From NCBI GenBank assembly GCA_029776735.1, contig JAKOUL010000135.1:1-19318 (forward strand): a stretch of 19,318 nucleotides of DNA, written 5' to 3'. This DNA comes from Dictyoglomota bacterium. GTDB taxonomy: Bacteria; Dictyoglomota; Dictyoglomia; Dictyoglomales; Dictyoglomaceae. Both the position numbers and the translations under genes were made by a program. Of this stretch, positions 8,181-16,173 are shown in pieces (positions within the stretch are counted from its first letter, which is position 1; every line of letters begins with the position of its first letter). The notes below the pieces were generated by a model that saw nothing but the letters and a program-made list of their open reading frames with translations, made no database searches and was not told the DNA's origin.

Positions 8181-8670
8181 TTTTCTCCTCCTCTAAATAT
8201 CTTGTCAATCTAAAATAATACACATGCTTAGGAGCCTTCGGTTCACGAATCAACTTCATATTTGCTTCTTCTAAAGTCTTATCGCCTTTCTTATGATTAC
8301 ATTCTTTACACGCACAAACCAGATTTTCCCATACTGACTTCCCGCCAAGACGTTTTGGGACAACATGATCTATAGTCATATCTCCACCCCTTTTTCCACA
8401 ATACTGACAAGTATAATTGTCTCTTAAAAGTATTCCCTTCCTTGAAAGTCTTAGCTCCAATTTGGGCTTCTTAACATAATAAAGAAGTCTTATAACTGAA
8501 GGTACTTCAAGCTTCAAGGATGCGCTTCTTACAACACCAGTATTTGTCTCAACAGTTTCTGCTTTCTTTTGAACAATAAGACTTACTGCCCTCTTTACTT
8601 TACAGACATCAAGGGGTTCATAATTACTATTCAAAACTAAAACCATTTCTTTAAGAAGATCTTCTTCCAT
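8143..8670 (-). CDS. HNH endonuclease-domain protein (zinc-finger HNH)
   Basis: 175 residues from the ATG at 8670. An in-frame GTG at 8679 would add three residues but has no ribosome site and lies only about 3 nt after the predicted transcription start, so I prefer the ATG, which has a weak GTGAG. The N-terminal half starts with VLVLNSNYEPLDVCKVKRA, characteristic of a widespread but poorly characterised HNH family. The C-terminal half has CQYC (Cys88, Cys91), then IDHVVP (Asp101, His102), WENL (Asn116) and CKECNHKKGD (Cys121, Cys124, His126). This is a complete zinc-bound beta-beta-alpha-metal nuclease core. It should nick or cut nucleic acid, but the target is unknown. No methyltransferase or specificity gene is next to it, which argues against a restriction system. 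It leads the operon with MscS, the Ca2+ ATPase and the LysM protein. Confidence 0.88.
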   Translation of the reverse strand: MEEDLLKEMVLVLNSNYEPLDVCKVKRAVSLIVQKKAETVETNTGVVRSASLKLEVPSVIRLLYYVKKPKLELRLSRKGILLRDNYTCQYCGKRGGDMTIDHVVPKRLGGKSVWENLVCACKECNHKKGDKTLEEANMKLIREPKAPKHVYYFRLTRYLEEEKNEGWRKYFFMDF

Positions 8671-8688
8671 ATTTCTCACTATTTAAAA

Positions 8689-8697
8689 ATTATAGCA
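8689..8697 (-). promoter_or_regulatory. Extended -10 promoter before the HNH-MscS-ATPase-LysM operon
   Basis: The minus strand reads TGCTATAAT: a perfect TATAAT with the TGn extension, 5-13 nt past the stop codon of the sugar transferase gene. No good -35 hexamer lies 16-18 nt upstream, which is acceptable for extended -10 promoters. The predicted start near 8682 gives a leader of about 12 nt before the preferred ATG. Co-transcription from the sugar transferase gene is also possible. Confidence 0.55.
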
Positions 8698-8702
8698 TAA
8701 AA

Positions 8703-10082
8703 TTAATAAGCACCTTTACCGAGTAAAACTGATGGTATAGTCCTCATTATAATTTTTAAATCTAACAAAATACTCCAGTTCTGAATATAGTAAAGATCAA
8801 GCTGAACTCTCCTTGAATAGTCCACATTACTTCTACCACTCACTTGCCAGAGTCCTGTAAGTCCAGGTTTTACCCTTAATATCTCTTCTGCAAATTCTCC
8901 ATACTTCTCTAATTCTTTAAAGGTTACAGGTCTCGGACCAACAATACTCATTTCCCCCTTAATAATATTAAAAAGTTGAGGAATCTCATCAAGACTAAAC
9001 TTTCTTAAGAACTTTCCTACCCTTGTTATTCTTGGATCTTTCTTTAGTTTAAAATCTTTATCATAAGCTGTCCTAAGTTCAGGATATTTCTCAAGAATCT
9101 TATCAGCATCTTTATACATAGTCCTAAACTTCCAAAGATAAAAAGGTTTACCATATCTTCCCACTCTCAAATGCTTATAAAAAACAGGTCCCTCAGAATC
9201 AAGCTTTATAAGAAAAGCAATAATGAAGAAGAAAGGAGAAAAAATTATAAGTCCAAAAGCACCCAAAACAAAATCCATGATCTCCTTGATATATCCTTGA
9301 ATACCCTCCAAGTTAGAAACTTCTACTTCTACTATAGGAATACCACTGATTTCATCAAAGATGATCTTTCTTCCAAAGAGAAGGTAGCTTTCCGGAACTA
9401 TTTTTATGGATATCCCATATTTTCTTTTTAAATCTAAAAAGTTAATAAGATCTTCATCTTTAATAGGTTTTGTTATTAGGATCTCTTGAATATTTAGATC
9501 CTCTATAGTTTCAAAAATATCATCTATATCATCTATATCATCTAAAATCTTTACAGCCTTATAATTAAGACGAGGATTCTTCTCCCAGAAATTTTTGATA
9601 ATATCTGAAGTCTCATTCTCTCCTATAATAAGGACTCTTGAAGCTTCTCTCTTAGAAACAGATGTCCTTATAAGAGATAAGACTATTCTTGCCAAAAAAG
9701 TTAAACCCATAGCTAAAATCCATGTTAAAATAAATACAAGCCTTGAGTAAGAAAAATCTCTGTAGAAAAAAGATAGCGAAGAAACAAGGAATAACCCTAA
9801 TGTTAATGCATTGATTACAGGATAAAAAGAAAAAAGATTTTTAATGGAATAAACTCTATAAAGTAAAAATATGAGAAGCCATGTTATAAAAAGAACAATA
9901 TTTAAAAAAAAATAGTAAGGGAAAAACTGAGGTATCTCACCTATTGCAACAAAAAAGGCAGGAAATTTAGAAAGGATATTAAAACGGATAAAATATCCTA
10001 AAGGGAGAGAGGCAAAAAGGATAATCATATCCAATATAAAGAGGATTAATATAAATAAGGCTTCTCTTCTTTGTTTTTCCAT
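8703..10082 (-). CDS. Polyprenyl-phosphate sugar-1-phosphate transferase (WbaP/PglC-type, exopolysaccharide initiation)
   Basis: 459 residues, typical for the long (WbaP-like) form. These inner-membrane enzymes move a sugar-1-phosphate from a nucleotide sugar to undecaprenyl phosphate, the first step of exopolysaccharide, O-antigen or glycan synthesis. Four hydrophobic segments lie between about 8 and 137. A Rossmann-like domain opens at RVLIIGE (149-155). Another membrane segment at about 267-292 leads into the catalytic domain with KFRTM (318-322), the essential Asp-Glu pair in SLDEIPQL (Asp365, Glu366) and VGPRP (381-385). The protein ends shortly after the conserved region. Residues 181-189 are DDI repeated three times, encoded by a 9-bp tandem repeat. 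A consensus promoter lies upstream, but I see no strong ribosome site before the ATG, unlike every neighbour. No other polysaccharide genes are adjacent, so the transferred sugar is unknown. Confidence 0.93.
   Translation of the reverse strand: MEKQRREALFILILFILDMIILFASLPLGYFIRFNILSKFPAFFVAIGEIPQFFPYYFFLNIVLFITWLLIFLLYRVYSIKNLFSFYPVINALTLGLFLVSSLSFFYRDFSYSRLVFILTWILAMGLTFLARIVLSLIRTSVSKREASRVLIIGENETSDIIKNFWEKNPRLNYKAVKILDDIDDIDDIFETIEDLNIQEILITKPIKDEDLINFLDLKRKYGISIKIVPESYLLFGRKIIFDEISGIPIVEVEVSNLEGIQGYIKEIMDFVLGAFGLIIFSPFFFIIAFLIKLDSEGPVFYKHLRVGRYGKPFYLWKFRTMYKDADKILEKYPELRTAYDKDFKLKKDPRITRVGKFLRKFSLDEIPQLFNIIKGEMSIVGPRPVTFKELEKYGEFAEEILRVKPGLTGLWQVSGRSNVDYSRRVQLDLYYIQNWSILLDLKIIMRTIPSVLLGKGAY
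9517..9543. repeat. Three exact 9-bp tandem repeats inside the sugar transferase gene
   Basis: The unit ATATCATCT (plus strand) occurs three times without mismatch. It encodes Asp-Asp-Ile three times in the loop-rich region after the start of the Rossmann-like domain. Copy changes would keep the frame, so it could vary in length between strains. Confidence 0.85.
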
Positions 10083-10091
10083 TTTGTAGGC

Positions 10092-10120
10092 TTGCTTAAA
10101 TCCTTTTTTTGGATTATAAA
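10092..10120 (+). promoter_or_regulatory. Promoter for the outer-membrane/LolA-like gene pair
   Basis: TTGCTT (10092-10097), a 17-nt spacer and TATAAA (10115-10120) on the plus strand; the predicted start is near 10127, about 29 nt before the ATG at 10156. The -10 overlaps the opposing -10 at 10113-10118. Within the spacer, AATCC and GGATT flank a run of seven T. Confidence 0.7.
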
Positions 10121-10141
10121 AAGAAATATGAATATTGTCAA
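10113..10141 (-). promoter_or_regulatory. Full-consensus sigma70 promoter for the sugar transferase gene
   Basis: On the minus strand TTGACA (10136-10141), a 17-nt spacer and TATAAT (10113-10118), matching the consensus at every hexamer position. The predicted start is near 10106, giving a leader of about 24 nt that lacks a clear Shine-Dalgarno next to the ATG. It shares its -10 bases with the rightward promoter. Confidence 0.85.
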
Positions 10142-10155
10142 ATTAGGAGGGATTT

Positions 10156-11196
10156 ATGAGAAGGCTTTTATATTTCTTATTAGTTTTTTTATTATTATTT
10201 TCCCTTTCTTATGCTCAAGAGATAGGAAAATTAGAGTTTAATACTGAGGTAAACTCAAACTATGGACAAGATTTTAGCCTTTCTTATGAAAAATGGTGGA
10301 GTGATAACCTTGGTATAGGTGCAAACTTGGCTTATAATAGTCTAAGCACAGATTTTTCCTACAAGTTTTTACTTCAGACTCCATATATAAAGACTTTATT
10401 AGGCACTTTTTATCCTGGACTTAATCTTTTAACAAATAGCTTAGCTCTTAAGGGTTATCAGCTTGGAATTTACATAGTAAACGATGAAATCTACTATATA
10501 TCAGGAAAGGGATCACGTATATTTGATTATAGCTCGTCCTCAAAGCACTCATCCTTAGATATTCCTATCCAAGCCATGGGATGGTATAGAGCTTTTACAA
10601 AAAATATCTTTGCCAATTTTTCTCTCTTATCTTTTCAGCCTCAGCCTTCTGAAGAATACTACTCCTTAGACATCATGTTGGCAGATAGGACAGCCTTACC
10701 ATTAGGAAATCTTATCCTTACTCAAGAAGTTAATGTACTTTTAAAAAATTCCTACCTCTATCTAAGCACCATAGTAAATGGAGAGCTTTCTATGGGAAGT
10801 ATGGGAATAAAAGCCTTCTTAGGATATCTCCACCCTGAGAATTTATCTTTCTGTCCCTTAGAGCCAGGAGATCTTGGAGGAGAAATCTCCTTAAGCATTC
10901 CTATAAGTTCTAATATATTCCCTGAATATAGTCTTGGCTATTTTTACAATTCTTCTGGAAAAAGCAAATTGAATTTGGGACTAAAAATCCAATTTTTGAT
11001 ATCTAATTATATAAATATAGAGAGTATGATAAAATATCTCTATTATTTTGCAGGAGACAGTAATTTAAATGCAAAGATTTCTTTTAATTTTCCTGCTCTT
11101 GAAGGAGCAATGTGGAATAGTATATACGTAAGTTTTGAAAAAACAAATACCGTTGAAGATACAAGTTTAGGTTTAAACATTTCTTATCAATTTTGA
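10156..11196 (+). CDS. Secreted beta-rich protein, probable outer-membrane beta-barrel
   Basis: I do not recognise a named family. The 346-residue protein has a clear signal peptide: MRR, a hydrophobic run, then a likely cut after LSYA at residue 20. The mature part is full of alternating polar and hydrophobic stretches rich in Tyr, Phe, Ser, Leu and Gly, with no long hydrophobic helix and no Cys pairs. It ends LGLNISYQF, a final strand with C-terminal Phe like the barrel-assembly signal of outer-membrane proteins. Together these suggest a beta-barrel in the outer membrane or sheath. The ribosome site is AGGAGGG. A LolA-like protein is encoded 15 nt downstream with AAAGGAGGT between them, so the two form an operon. 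It is divergent from the sugar transferase gene, hinting at surface functions on both sides. The barrel assignment is inference; a periplasmic beta-rich protein is the main alternative. Confidence 0.75.
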   Translation: MRRLLYFLLVFLLLFSLSYAQEIGKLEFNTEVNSNYGQDFSLSYEKWWSDNLGIGANLAYNSLSTDFSYKFLLQTPYIKTLLGTFYPGLNLLTNSLALKGYQLGIYIVNDEIYYISGKGSRIFDYSSSSKHSSLDIPIQAMGWYRAFTKNIFANFSLLSFQPQPSEEYYSLDIMLADRTALPLGNLILTQEVNVLLKNSYLYLSTIVNGELSMGSMGIKAFLGYLHPENLSFCPLEPGDLGGEISLSIPISSNIFPEYSLGYFYNSSGKSKLNLGLKIQFLISNYINIESMIKYLYYFAGDSNLNAKISFNFPALEGAMWNSIYVSFEKTNTVEDTSLGLNISYQF

Positions 11197-11211
11197 AAGG
11201 AGGTCTTATAG

Positions 11212-11925
11212 ATGAAGAAAACATTAGGAATAATTCTAATTTTTCTTTCAATTTTGGGATTGGTATATGCTCAGGAAGATGTCTTAAAAAACATAGAGAA
11301 AAAATTGTCTACTGCTAAGGATATAAGTATGAAGATGACCATTACCACTTATTCATATTCCAGCAAAGGAGAAAGTCTTCCTACAAAAATGTCTATGGAG
11401 CTCAAAACCATAAAAGATCCAGAAATTTTAAGAGTTGATTTTAAAGAACCTGCTATTCTTGCAGGACAAATCTTCCTTTTAGATGGCGAAAAAAAGATTA
11501 CCAGAATGTATTCTCCTTCCACAAAAGAAATCATTGAGTCTCCATATACAATGACTCAAACATCTACCACTGGAGCTACAAGTATTCCTATGGTAGGAGA
11601 AAGTGGAAAGGATTTCTCAATAACTATTGAAGAGGTCTCAGAAAAGAATCAAAAACTTTATAAAATAAAAGGTATACCTCAAAAAGCTGAACTTAAAGCT
11701 CAATACTCATCTCTTGAACTATATGTCACAAAGGACTATATGCCTGTAAGACTTAAGATGTATGATGTACAGAATAGATTATATATGGAGATCGTATGGG
11801 ACGAGATTAAGATAAACTCAAATCTATCTCCTAATCAATTAAGAACATTGCCACCAGGTAAAATTATAAGACAAAAGACACCTTCAACTACTATTCCTTT
11901 ACCTTTTGTAGCTCCTACGAAATAA
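11212..11925 (+). CDS. LolA-like periplasmic protein (outer-membrane lipoprotein-sorting fold)
   Basis: 237 residues with signal peptide MKKTLGIILIFLSILGLVYA and a likely cut before QED; the same YA|QE junction appears in the preceding protein. The mature part begins with a short helix (VLKNIEKKLSTAKDISMKM) and continues with repeated amphipathic strands: a segment around KDPEILRVDF, then GQIFLLDGEKKITRMYSPSTKEI, and later YVTKDYMPVRLKMYD. This layout matches the LolA/LolB-like half-barrel that carries lipoproteins or lipids across the periplasm; in many non-proteobacteria the family is called outer membrane lipoprotein-sorting protein. No lipobox Cys follows the signal peptide, so it should be soluble. 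The last 20 residues are Pro/Thr-rich. It probably serves its operon partner or a lipid cargo; no LolCDE genes are near. Ends just before a 30-bp palindrome. Fold fairly sure, cargo unknown. Confidence 0.75.
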   Translation: MKKTLGIILIFLSILGLVYAQEDVLKNIEKKLSTAKDISMKMTITTYSYSSKGESLPTKMSMELKTIKDPEILRVDFKEPAILAGQIFLLDGEKKITRMYSPSTKEIIESPYTMTQTSTTGATSIPMVGESGKDFSITIEEVSEKNQKLYKIKGIPQKAELKAQYSSLELYVTKDYMPVRLKMYDVQNRLYMEIVWDEIKINSNLSPNQLRTLPPGKIIRQKTPSTTIPLPFVAPTK

Positions 11926-11931
11926 GAAGAT

Positions 11932-11961
11932 TAGGAGGGGAAAATATATTTTCCCCTCCTA
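11932..11961. terminator. Perfect 30-bp palindrome, probable two-way terminator
   Basis: Arms TAGGAGGGGAAAATA and TATTTTCCCCTCCTA are exactly complementary and meet with no spacer. It lies between the convergent LolA-like gene (stop at 11925) and the ROK kinase gene, and overlaps the kinase stop codon (11959-11961). Tails are only moderately T-rich on both strands (TAAATCTCTTTC rightward, ATCTTCTTATTT leftward). Same design as 2785-2812. Confidence 0.7.
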
Positions 11962-12900
11962 TAAATCTCTTTCATATAAAGCCACAGAAAAAGCCCCGTA
12001 TAGTCCCACTTTATCTCCCAACTTAGCAGGAATAATTTCTATCATATCTACAGGTACTAAAAAAACTCTTTTAGCTACTACTTCTTTTATCTTTTCTATT
12101 ACATCTTTCCCAGAAAGTCCTATGCTTCCTCCAATAATAACTCTCTCAGGAGAGAGAACGGTTATTATATTCCCTACTCCTATTCCCAAATATTCCATAG
12201 CCTCATCCCATATCCTTTTTGCCGATCTATCTCCTTTTAGCATCGCCTCTCGTACAAGTTTAGCAGATATCTCTTCTTCTTCAGACATATCTCTCAAAAT
12301 TGTTTCTTCACCGCTGAGAATAACCTCTTTTGCTCTTTTAGCAAGAGCCGTACCTGAAGAGATAGCTTCTAAACAACCTCTATTTCCACAATTACATAAG
12401 GGACCATCGGGTAAAATAGTCTGGTGTCCTACTTCTCCTGCACTATCTCTTCTACCGTGTAATATCTTTCCGTCTACCATTATTCCCCCACCAATTCCAG
12501 TACTTACCGTAATATAGACCATATCCCTACAACCTTTTCCTGCTCCAAAGTAATACTCTCCTAAACAAGCAGCATTAGCATCATTATCTATAAAGACAGG
12601 AATATTTAAATCTTTCTGAAGATCTACTTTAATTGGTGCTTTATCCCATCCAGGAAGATTTGGAGGAGAAAAAATTACACCTTCTACTCTATCCAAAGGA
12701 CCTGCACATCCAACCCCTAATGCAATAGTATCATCAGTTTTTATAGATGCAAGCTTTTCAATAATTTCTTTCATAATCTCCTTATAGCCTCTCTCTGGTA
12801 TTGTAGGAAAAGATATCTCTTCCTCCAATACCCCATCTTTTGTAAATCTTCCTACAGCTATTTTAGTGCCACCAATATCTAATGCCAGAAATCTTTCCAT
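11959..12900 (-). CDS. ROK-family sugar kinase, probably glucokinase
   Basis: 313 residues, standard for ROK glucokinases, which phosphorylate glucose with ATP in the cytoplasm. The phosphate-binding motif is LALDIGGTK near the start (Asp8). FIDNDANAA holds the catalytic Asp107, STGIGGGI binds phosphate, and GEVGH (155-159) with CNCGNRGC (169-176) forms the zinc site (His159, Cys169, Cys171, Cys176) diagnostic of ROK proteins. There is no N-terminal DNA-binding domain, so it is a kinase rather than an Xyl/NagC repressor. Sugar specificity (glucose, mannose, fructose, N-acetyl sugars) cannot be settled from sequence. The ATG overlaps the end of ogt by 38 bp and has GAGGG as ribosome site. Its place at the end of a DNA-repair cluster seems to reflect shared transcription, not shared function. 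Confidence 0.92.
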   Translation of the reverse strand: MERFLALDIGGTKIAVGRFTKDGVLEEEISFPTIPERGYKEIMKEIIEKLASIKTDDTIALGVGCAGPLDRVEGVIFSPPNLPGWDKAPIKVDLQKDLNIPVFIDNDANAACLGEYYFGAGKGCRDMVYITVSTGIGGGIMVDGKILHGRRDSAGEVGHQTILPDGPLCNCGNRGCLEAISSGTALAKRAKEVILSGEETILRDMSEEEEISAKLVREAMLKGDRSAKRIWDEAMEYLGIGVGNIITVLSPERVIIGGSIGLSGKDVIEKIKEVVAKRVFLVPVDMIEIIPAKLGDKVGLYGAFSVALYERDL

Positions 12901-13345
12901 TATTAACCCTCACATCTTCAAGATTTAAAAGCCACTCTTTAAATTCAACTCCAAGTCCAAAAGATCCTATCCTTCCATCCTTCTTAACAACCCTATGACA
13001 CGGCACTACAATTAAAAAAGGATTCCTACTCATAGCATTCCCTACAGCCCTCTGATAATTCCTATTTCCAAGACTCAAAGCAAGATCTTGATAGCTTACC
13101 ACCTTACCCCAAGGAACCTCTCTTAAAAGAGAGTAAACCCTTTCAAAAAAAGGAGGTATATCTTTAAAATCAAGCTTTAATGTGGAAAAATCTACCTTCT
13201 CTCCTGAAAAATACCTCTCAAAAAGTTTTCTTCCTGGGAAATCACCTTCTTTCTCCCAATCTTTTCTCCAGGTTATTCTTTTTATAACATCATCATTAAA
13301 CTCTACGATTAAAAATCCATTTCTAACTTTAATAGTCCCTATCAT
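12863..13345 (-). CDS. ogt: Methylated-DNA-protein-cysteine methyltransferase
   Basis: 160 residues. The protein repairs O6-alkylguanine in DNA by moving the alkyl group to its own cysteine, a one-use reaction (EC 2.1.1.63). The C-terminal domain has [13 protein letters not shown] (helix-turn-helix entry, Tyr85), [11 protein letters not shown] with the base-flipping Arg99, and the acceptor motif VPCHRVV with Cys116, then [17 protein letters not shown]. The N-terminal domain is reduced, as in small Ogt/AGT proteins. The first codon overlaps the uvrA stop (ATGA), so translation is coupled. The last 17 residues after LLNLE run past the usual end of the family and overlap the ROK gene in another frame. 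Placement behind uvrB-uvrA joins direct reversal to excision repair. Confidence 0.95.
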   Translation of the reverse strand: MIGTIKVRNGFLIVEFNDDVIKRITWRKDWEKEGDFPGRKLFERYFSGEKVDFSTLKLDFKDIPPFFERVYSLLREVPWGKVVSYQDLALSLGNRNYQRAVGNAMSRNPFLIVVPCHRVVKKDGRIGSFGLGVEFKEWLLNLEDVRVNNGKISGIRYWWH

Positions 13346-16173
13346 CTTACCTTTTCTTTCTCAGTAAAAAGAATTTTTCTTAAAAACTGCCCTGTATAAG
13401 AGTTAGGATTCATAGCAACCTCTTCAGGTGTACCTTGAGCTATGACCTCCCCTCCCCTATCTCCTCCTTCTGGACCAAGATCAATTACATAGTCTGCAGT
13501 CTTAACAACCTCTAAATTATGTTCAATAACAAGCACTGTATTTCCAGCATCTACAAGTCTATGTAGAAGATTTAAAAGTTTCTCCACATCTGCAAAATGA
13601 AGACCTGTAGTTGGTTCATCAAGAATATAAAAGGTTCTACCTGTACTCTTCTTAGAAAGTTCTGCAGCAAGCTTAATTCTCTGTGCTTCTCCTCCTGAGA
13701 GCGTAGTGGCAGATTGACCAAACTTTATATATCCTAAACCTACATCATATAAGGTTTCTAATTTTCTTCTTATTGCTGGAAAGTTTTCAAAAAACTCTAA
13801 ACCTTCCTCTACACTCATATCAAGAATATCTGCAATGTTTTTCCCTTTAAATGTAATCTCTAAGGTCTCACTATTATATCTTTTGCCTTTACAAACTTCA
13901 CAAGGTATATAAATATCAGGTAGAAAGTGCATCTCCACTTTTACCATACCTTCTCCTTTACAAGCCTCACATCTTCCACCCTTTACATTGAAACTAAATC
14001 TTCCTGGCCTGTAACCACGCATTTTTGCCTCAGGAAGCTGAGCAAAAAGTTCTCTTATCATAGTAAAAAGACCAATATATGTAGCAGGATTAGATCTTGG
14101 AGTCCTTCCAATAGGAGACTGATCAATTACAATCACCTTATCTATGTATGCTGTGCCTTTTATATCATCATAATATTCACTTTTTATCTTTTTCCCGTGA
14201 AGAGCTTTTTGCAGTGCAGGATATATAATCTCTTCTACTAAAGTACTCTTTCCAGAGCCAGAAACTCCTGTGAGACATACAAAGGTTCCTAAGGGAATAT
14301 TTACATCTATATTTTTTAAATTTCTTGCTCGTGCACCTACTATTTCAAGCCATCTTCCACTTATTGGTCTTCTCTTTTTAGGAACAGGAATTTGTTTTTC
14401 TCCACGGAGATACTGAGCTGTTATTGAAGTAGGATTTTTTAAGACATCCTCAAGAGGTCCTGCCACTAATATTCTTCCCCCCTTTTCTCCTGCTCCAGGA
14501 CCAATATCCACAATAAAATCAGCAGATCTTATAATCTCTTCATCATGCTCCACTACTATTATTGTATTACCAAGATCTCTGAGCCTTTTAAGATTTTCTA
14601 TTAATCTTTTATTATCTCTGGGGTGAAGACCAACACTGGGCTCATCAAGAACATATATAACTCCTACAAGTCCAGAACCTATCTGAGTTGCAAGCTTAAC
14701 CCTTTGAGACTCCCCTCCTGATAGGGTATCTGCAGACCTGTCTAAAGTAAGATAATCCACACCAACTTCAATAAGAAATCTTGCCCTTTGAAGAATTTCC
14801 TTTAAAATAGGAGCTGCAATAATCCTTTCTCTTTCAGAGAGAGAAAGATTTTCAAAAAAAGATATTAACTCGTTAAAAGTAAAAGCTGAAACTTCTGCAA
14901 TATTCTTTCCACCCACAAAGATAGAAAGTGCTTCTTTTTTTAATCTTTTCCCGCCGCATTCACTACAAGGAGAGAAAACCATAAATTTTTCATAAAAGGT
15001 TTTAATATCCTCAGATTCTGTCTCCTCATATTTTTTCATAAAAATATTAATAACACCTTCAAAATGCCTATATCCATAGATACTCCAATCTGGAAAATCT
15101 ACCTCTACAGCAAAAGGTACTCCATAAAGAATTGCTTTTATCTGATTTTCAGTAAAGAATTTTAGAGGAGTATTCAATGTAAAGCCAAGCTTCTTACCAA
15201 CTTCACTAAGGAGAATTTTATAATATGGAGAAATCTCCTTTCCCCAAGGAGTAATTGCTCCTTCTGATATAGATTTTTCAAAATCTAAAATAAGATCAGG
15301 ATCAAACTCCTTTTTACCTCCAAGACCAGAACAGGCAGGACATGCCCCATAAGGACTGTTAAAAGAAAAGAGTCTGGGAGTAATCTCTCCAAAACTAAAA
15401 CCACATATAGGACATGAAAAGTTCTCACTGAAAAGATGCTCCTCAACCTCTTCTTCTACAGATTTCTCAACAACTATTAAACCTCCACTAAGCTTTAAAG
15501 CAAGCTCCACAGAATCAGAAAGACGTGTTTTAATATCGGGTTTTATTACAAGCCTATCTATAACCACGTATATATCATGCTTCTTGTTCTTATCCATATC
15601 TATATCTTCATCTAATGTGTACATCTCACCATCTACCTTTACACGTAAAAAACCTTCTTTTCTTAAGTTATCAAGAAGCTTCTTATACTCTCCTTTTCTA
15701 CCTCTTACCACAGGAGAAAGAATTTGAATTTTTGTCCCTTCTTCCCAAGATAAGATCTTCTCAACAATTTCTTGAGGTGTTTGAGCCGAGATCTCTATAC
15801 CACAATTAGGACAATGAGGCTTACCAATATTAGCAAAAAGAAGTCTTAAATAGTCATAAATTTCAGTGACAGTACCTACTGTGGAACGAGGATTTTTTAT
15901 TACTGTTTTTTGCTCTATGGAAATAGCAGGCGATAATCCCTCAATAATATCCACATCTGGTTTATTAATCTGTCCTAAAAATTGACGTGCATATGTAGAA
16001 AGAGACTCTACATATCTTCTCTGTCCTTCTGCATATATGGTATCAAAAGCAAGGGAAGATTTCCCTGATCCACTAAGCCCTGTGAATACAATAAATTTAT
16101 CCCTGGGCAAATCTACATTCACATTTTTTAAGTTGTGTTCTCTTGCTCCTCTTATTTTTATACATCCACTCAT
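13342..16173 (-). CDS. uvrA: Excinuclease ABC subunit A
   Basis: 943 residues, full length. UvrA is the damage-sensing ATPase that loads UvrB on DNA lesions in nucleotide excision repair. It has two ABC modules: Walker A at 32-40 (GLSGSGKSS) and 636-644 (GVSGSGKST), and signatures LSGGE at 484-488 and 825-829. Zinc module 1 has CPIC (Cys254, Cys257) and CPAC (Cys278, Cys281); zinc module 2 has CEAC (735, 738) and CEVC (758, 761), the DNA-contacting hairpin. The early [20 protein letters not shown] segment is family-typical. Two further CxxC pairs (121/124 and 403/406) are present. No truncation or frameshift. It overlaps uvrB by ATGA at its start and ogt by ATGA at its end. Confidence 0.99.
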   Translation of the reverse strand: MSGCIKIRGAREHNLKNVNVDLPRDKFIVFTGLSGSGKSSLAFDTIYAEGQRRYVESLSTYARQFLGQINKPDVDIIEGLSPAISIEQKTVIKNPRSTVGTVTEIYDYLRLLFANIGKPHCPNCGIEISAQTPQEIVEKILSWEEGTKIQILSPVVRGRKGEYKKLLDNLRKEGFLRVKVDGEMYTLDEDIDMDKNKKHDIYVVIDRLVIKPDIKTRLSDSVELALKLSGGLIVVEKSVEEEVEEHLFSENFSCPICGFSFGEITPRLFSFNSPYGACPACSGLGGKKEFDPDLILDFEKSISEGAITPWGKEISPYYKILLSEVGKKLGFTLNTPLKFFTENQIKAILYGVPFAVEVDFPDWSIYGYRHFEGVINIFMKKYEETESEDIKTFYEKFMVFSPCSECGGKRLKKEALSIFVGGKNIAEVSAFTFNELISFFENLSLSERERIIAAPILKEILQRARFLIEVGVDYLTLDRSADTLSGGESQRVKLATQIGSGLVGVIYVLDEPSVGLHPRDNKRLIENLKRLRDLGNTIIVVEHDEEIIRSADFIVDIGPGAGEKGGRILVAGPLEDVLKNPTSITAQYLRGEKQIPVPKKRRPISGRWLEIVGARARNLKNIDVNIPLGTFVCLTGVSGSGKSTLVEEIIYPALQKALHGKKIKSEYYDDIKGTAYIDKVIVIDQSPIGRTPRSNPATYIGLFTMIRELFAQLPEAKMRGYRPGRFSFNVKGGRCEACKGEGMVKVEMHFLPDIYIPCEVCKGKRYNSETLEITFKGKNIADILDMSVEEGLEFFENFPAIRRKLETLYDVGLGYIKFGQSATTLSGGEAQRIKLAAELSKKSTGRTFYILDEPTTGLHFADVEKLLNLLHRLVDAGNTVLVIEHNLEVVKTADYVIDLGPEGGDRGGEVIAQGTPEEVAMNPNSYTGQFLRKILFTEKEKVR

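Noticed and set aside
8143..8679. HNH protein as part of a restriction or anti-phage island
   Set aside because: Neighbours are a channel, a pump, a LysM protein and a sugar transferase; no methylase, helicase or integrase is present, and base composition does not change.
9517..9543. Start of a CRISPR-like repeat array
   Set aside because: Units are 9 bp, directly adjacent without spacers, and lie within a coding frame.
12122..12517. 131-residue plus-strand frame
   Set aside because: Antisense shadow of the ROK kinase, whose motifs are all intact on the other strand.
12863..12913. Frameshift at the end of ogt, given its overlap with the next gene
   Set aside because: The catalytic domain is complete up to LLNLE in one frame, and the next gene has its own ribosome site and full start, so overlap explains it without an error.
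13927..14241. 104-residue plus-strand frame inside uvrA
   Set aside because: Antisense to the zinc module and second Walker region of UvrA; no ribosome site and biased composition.
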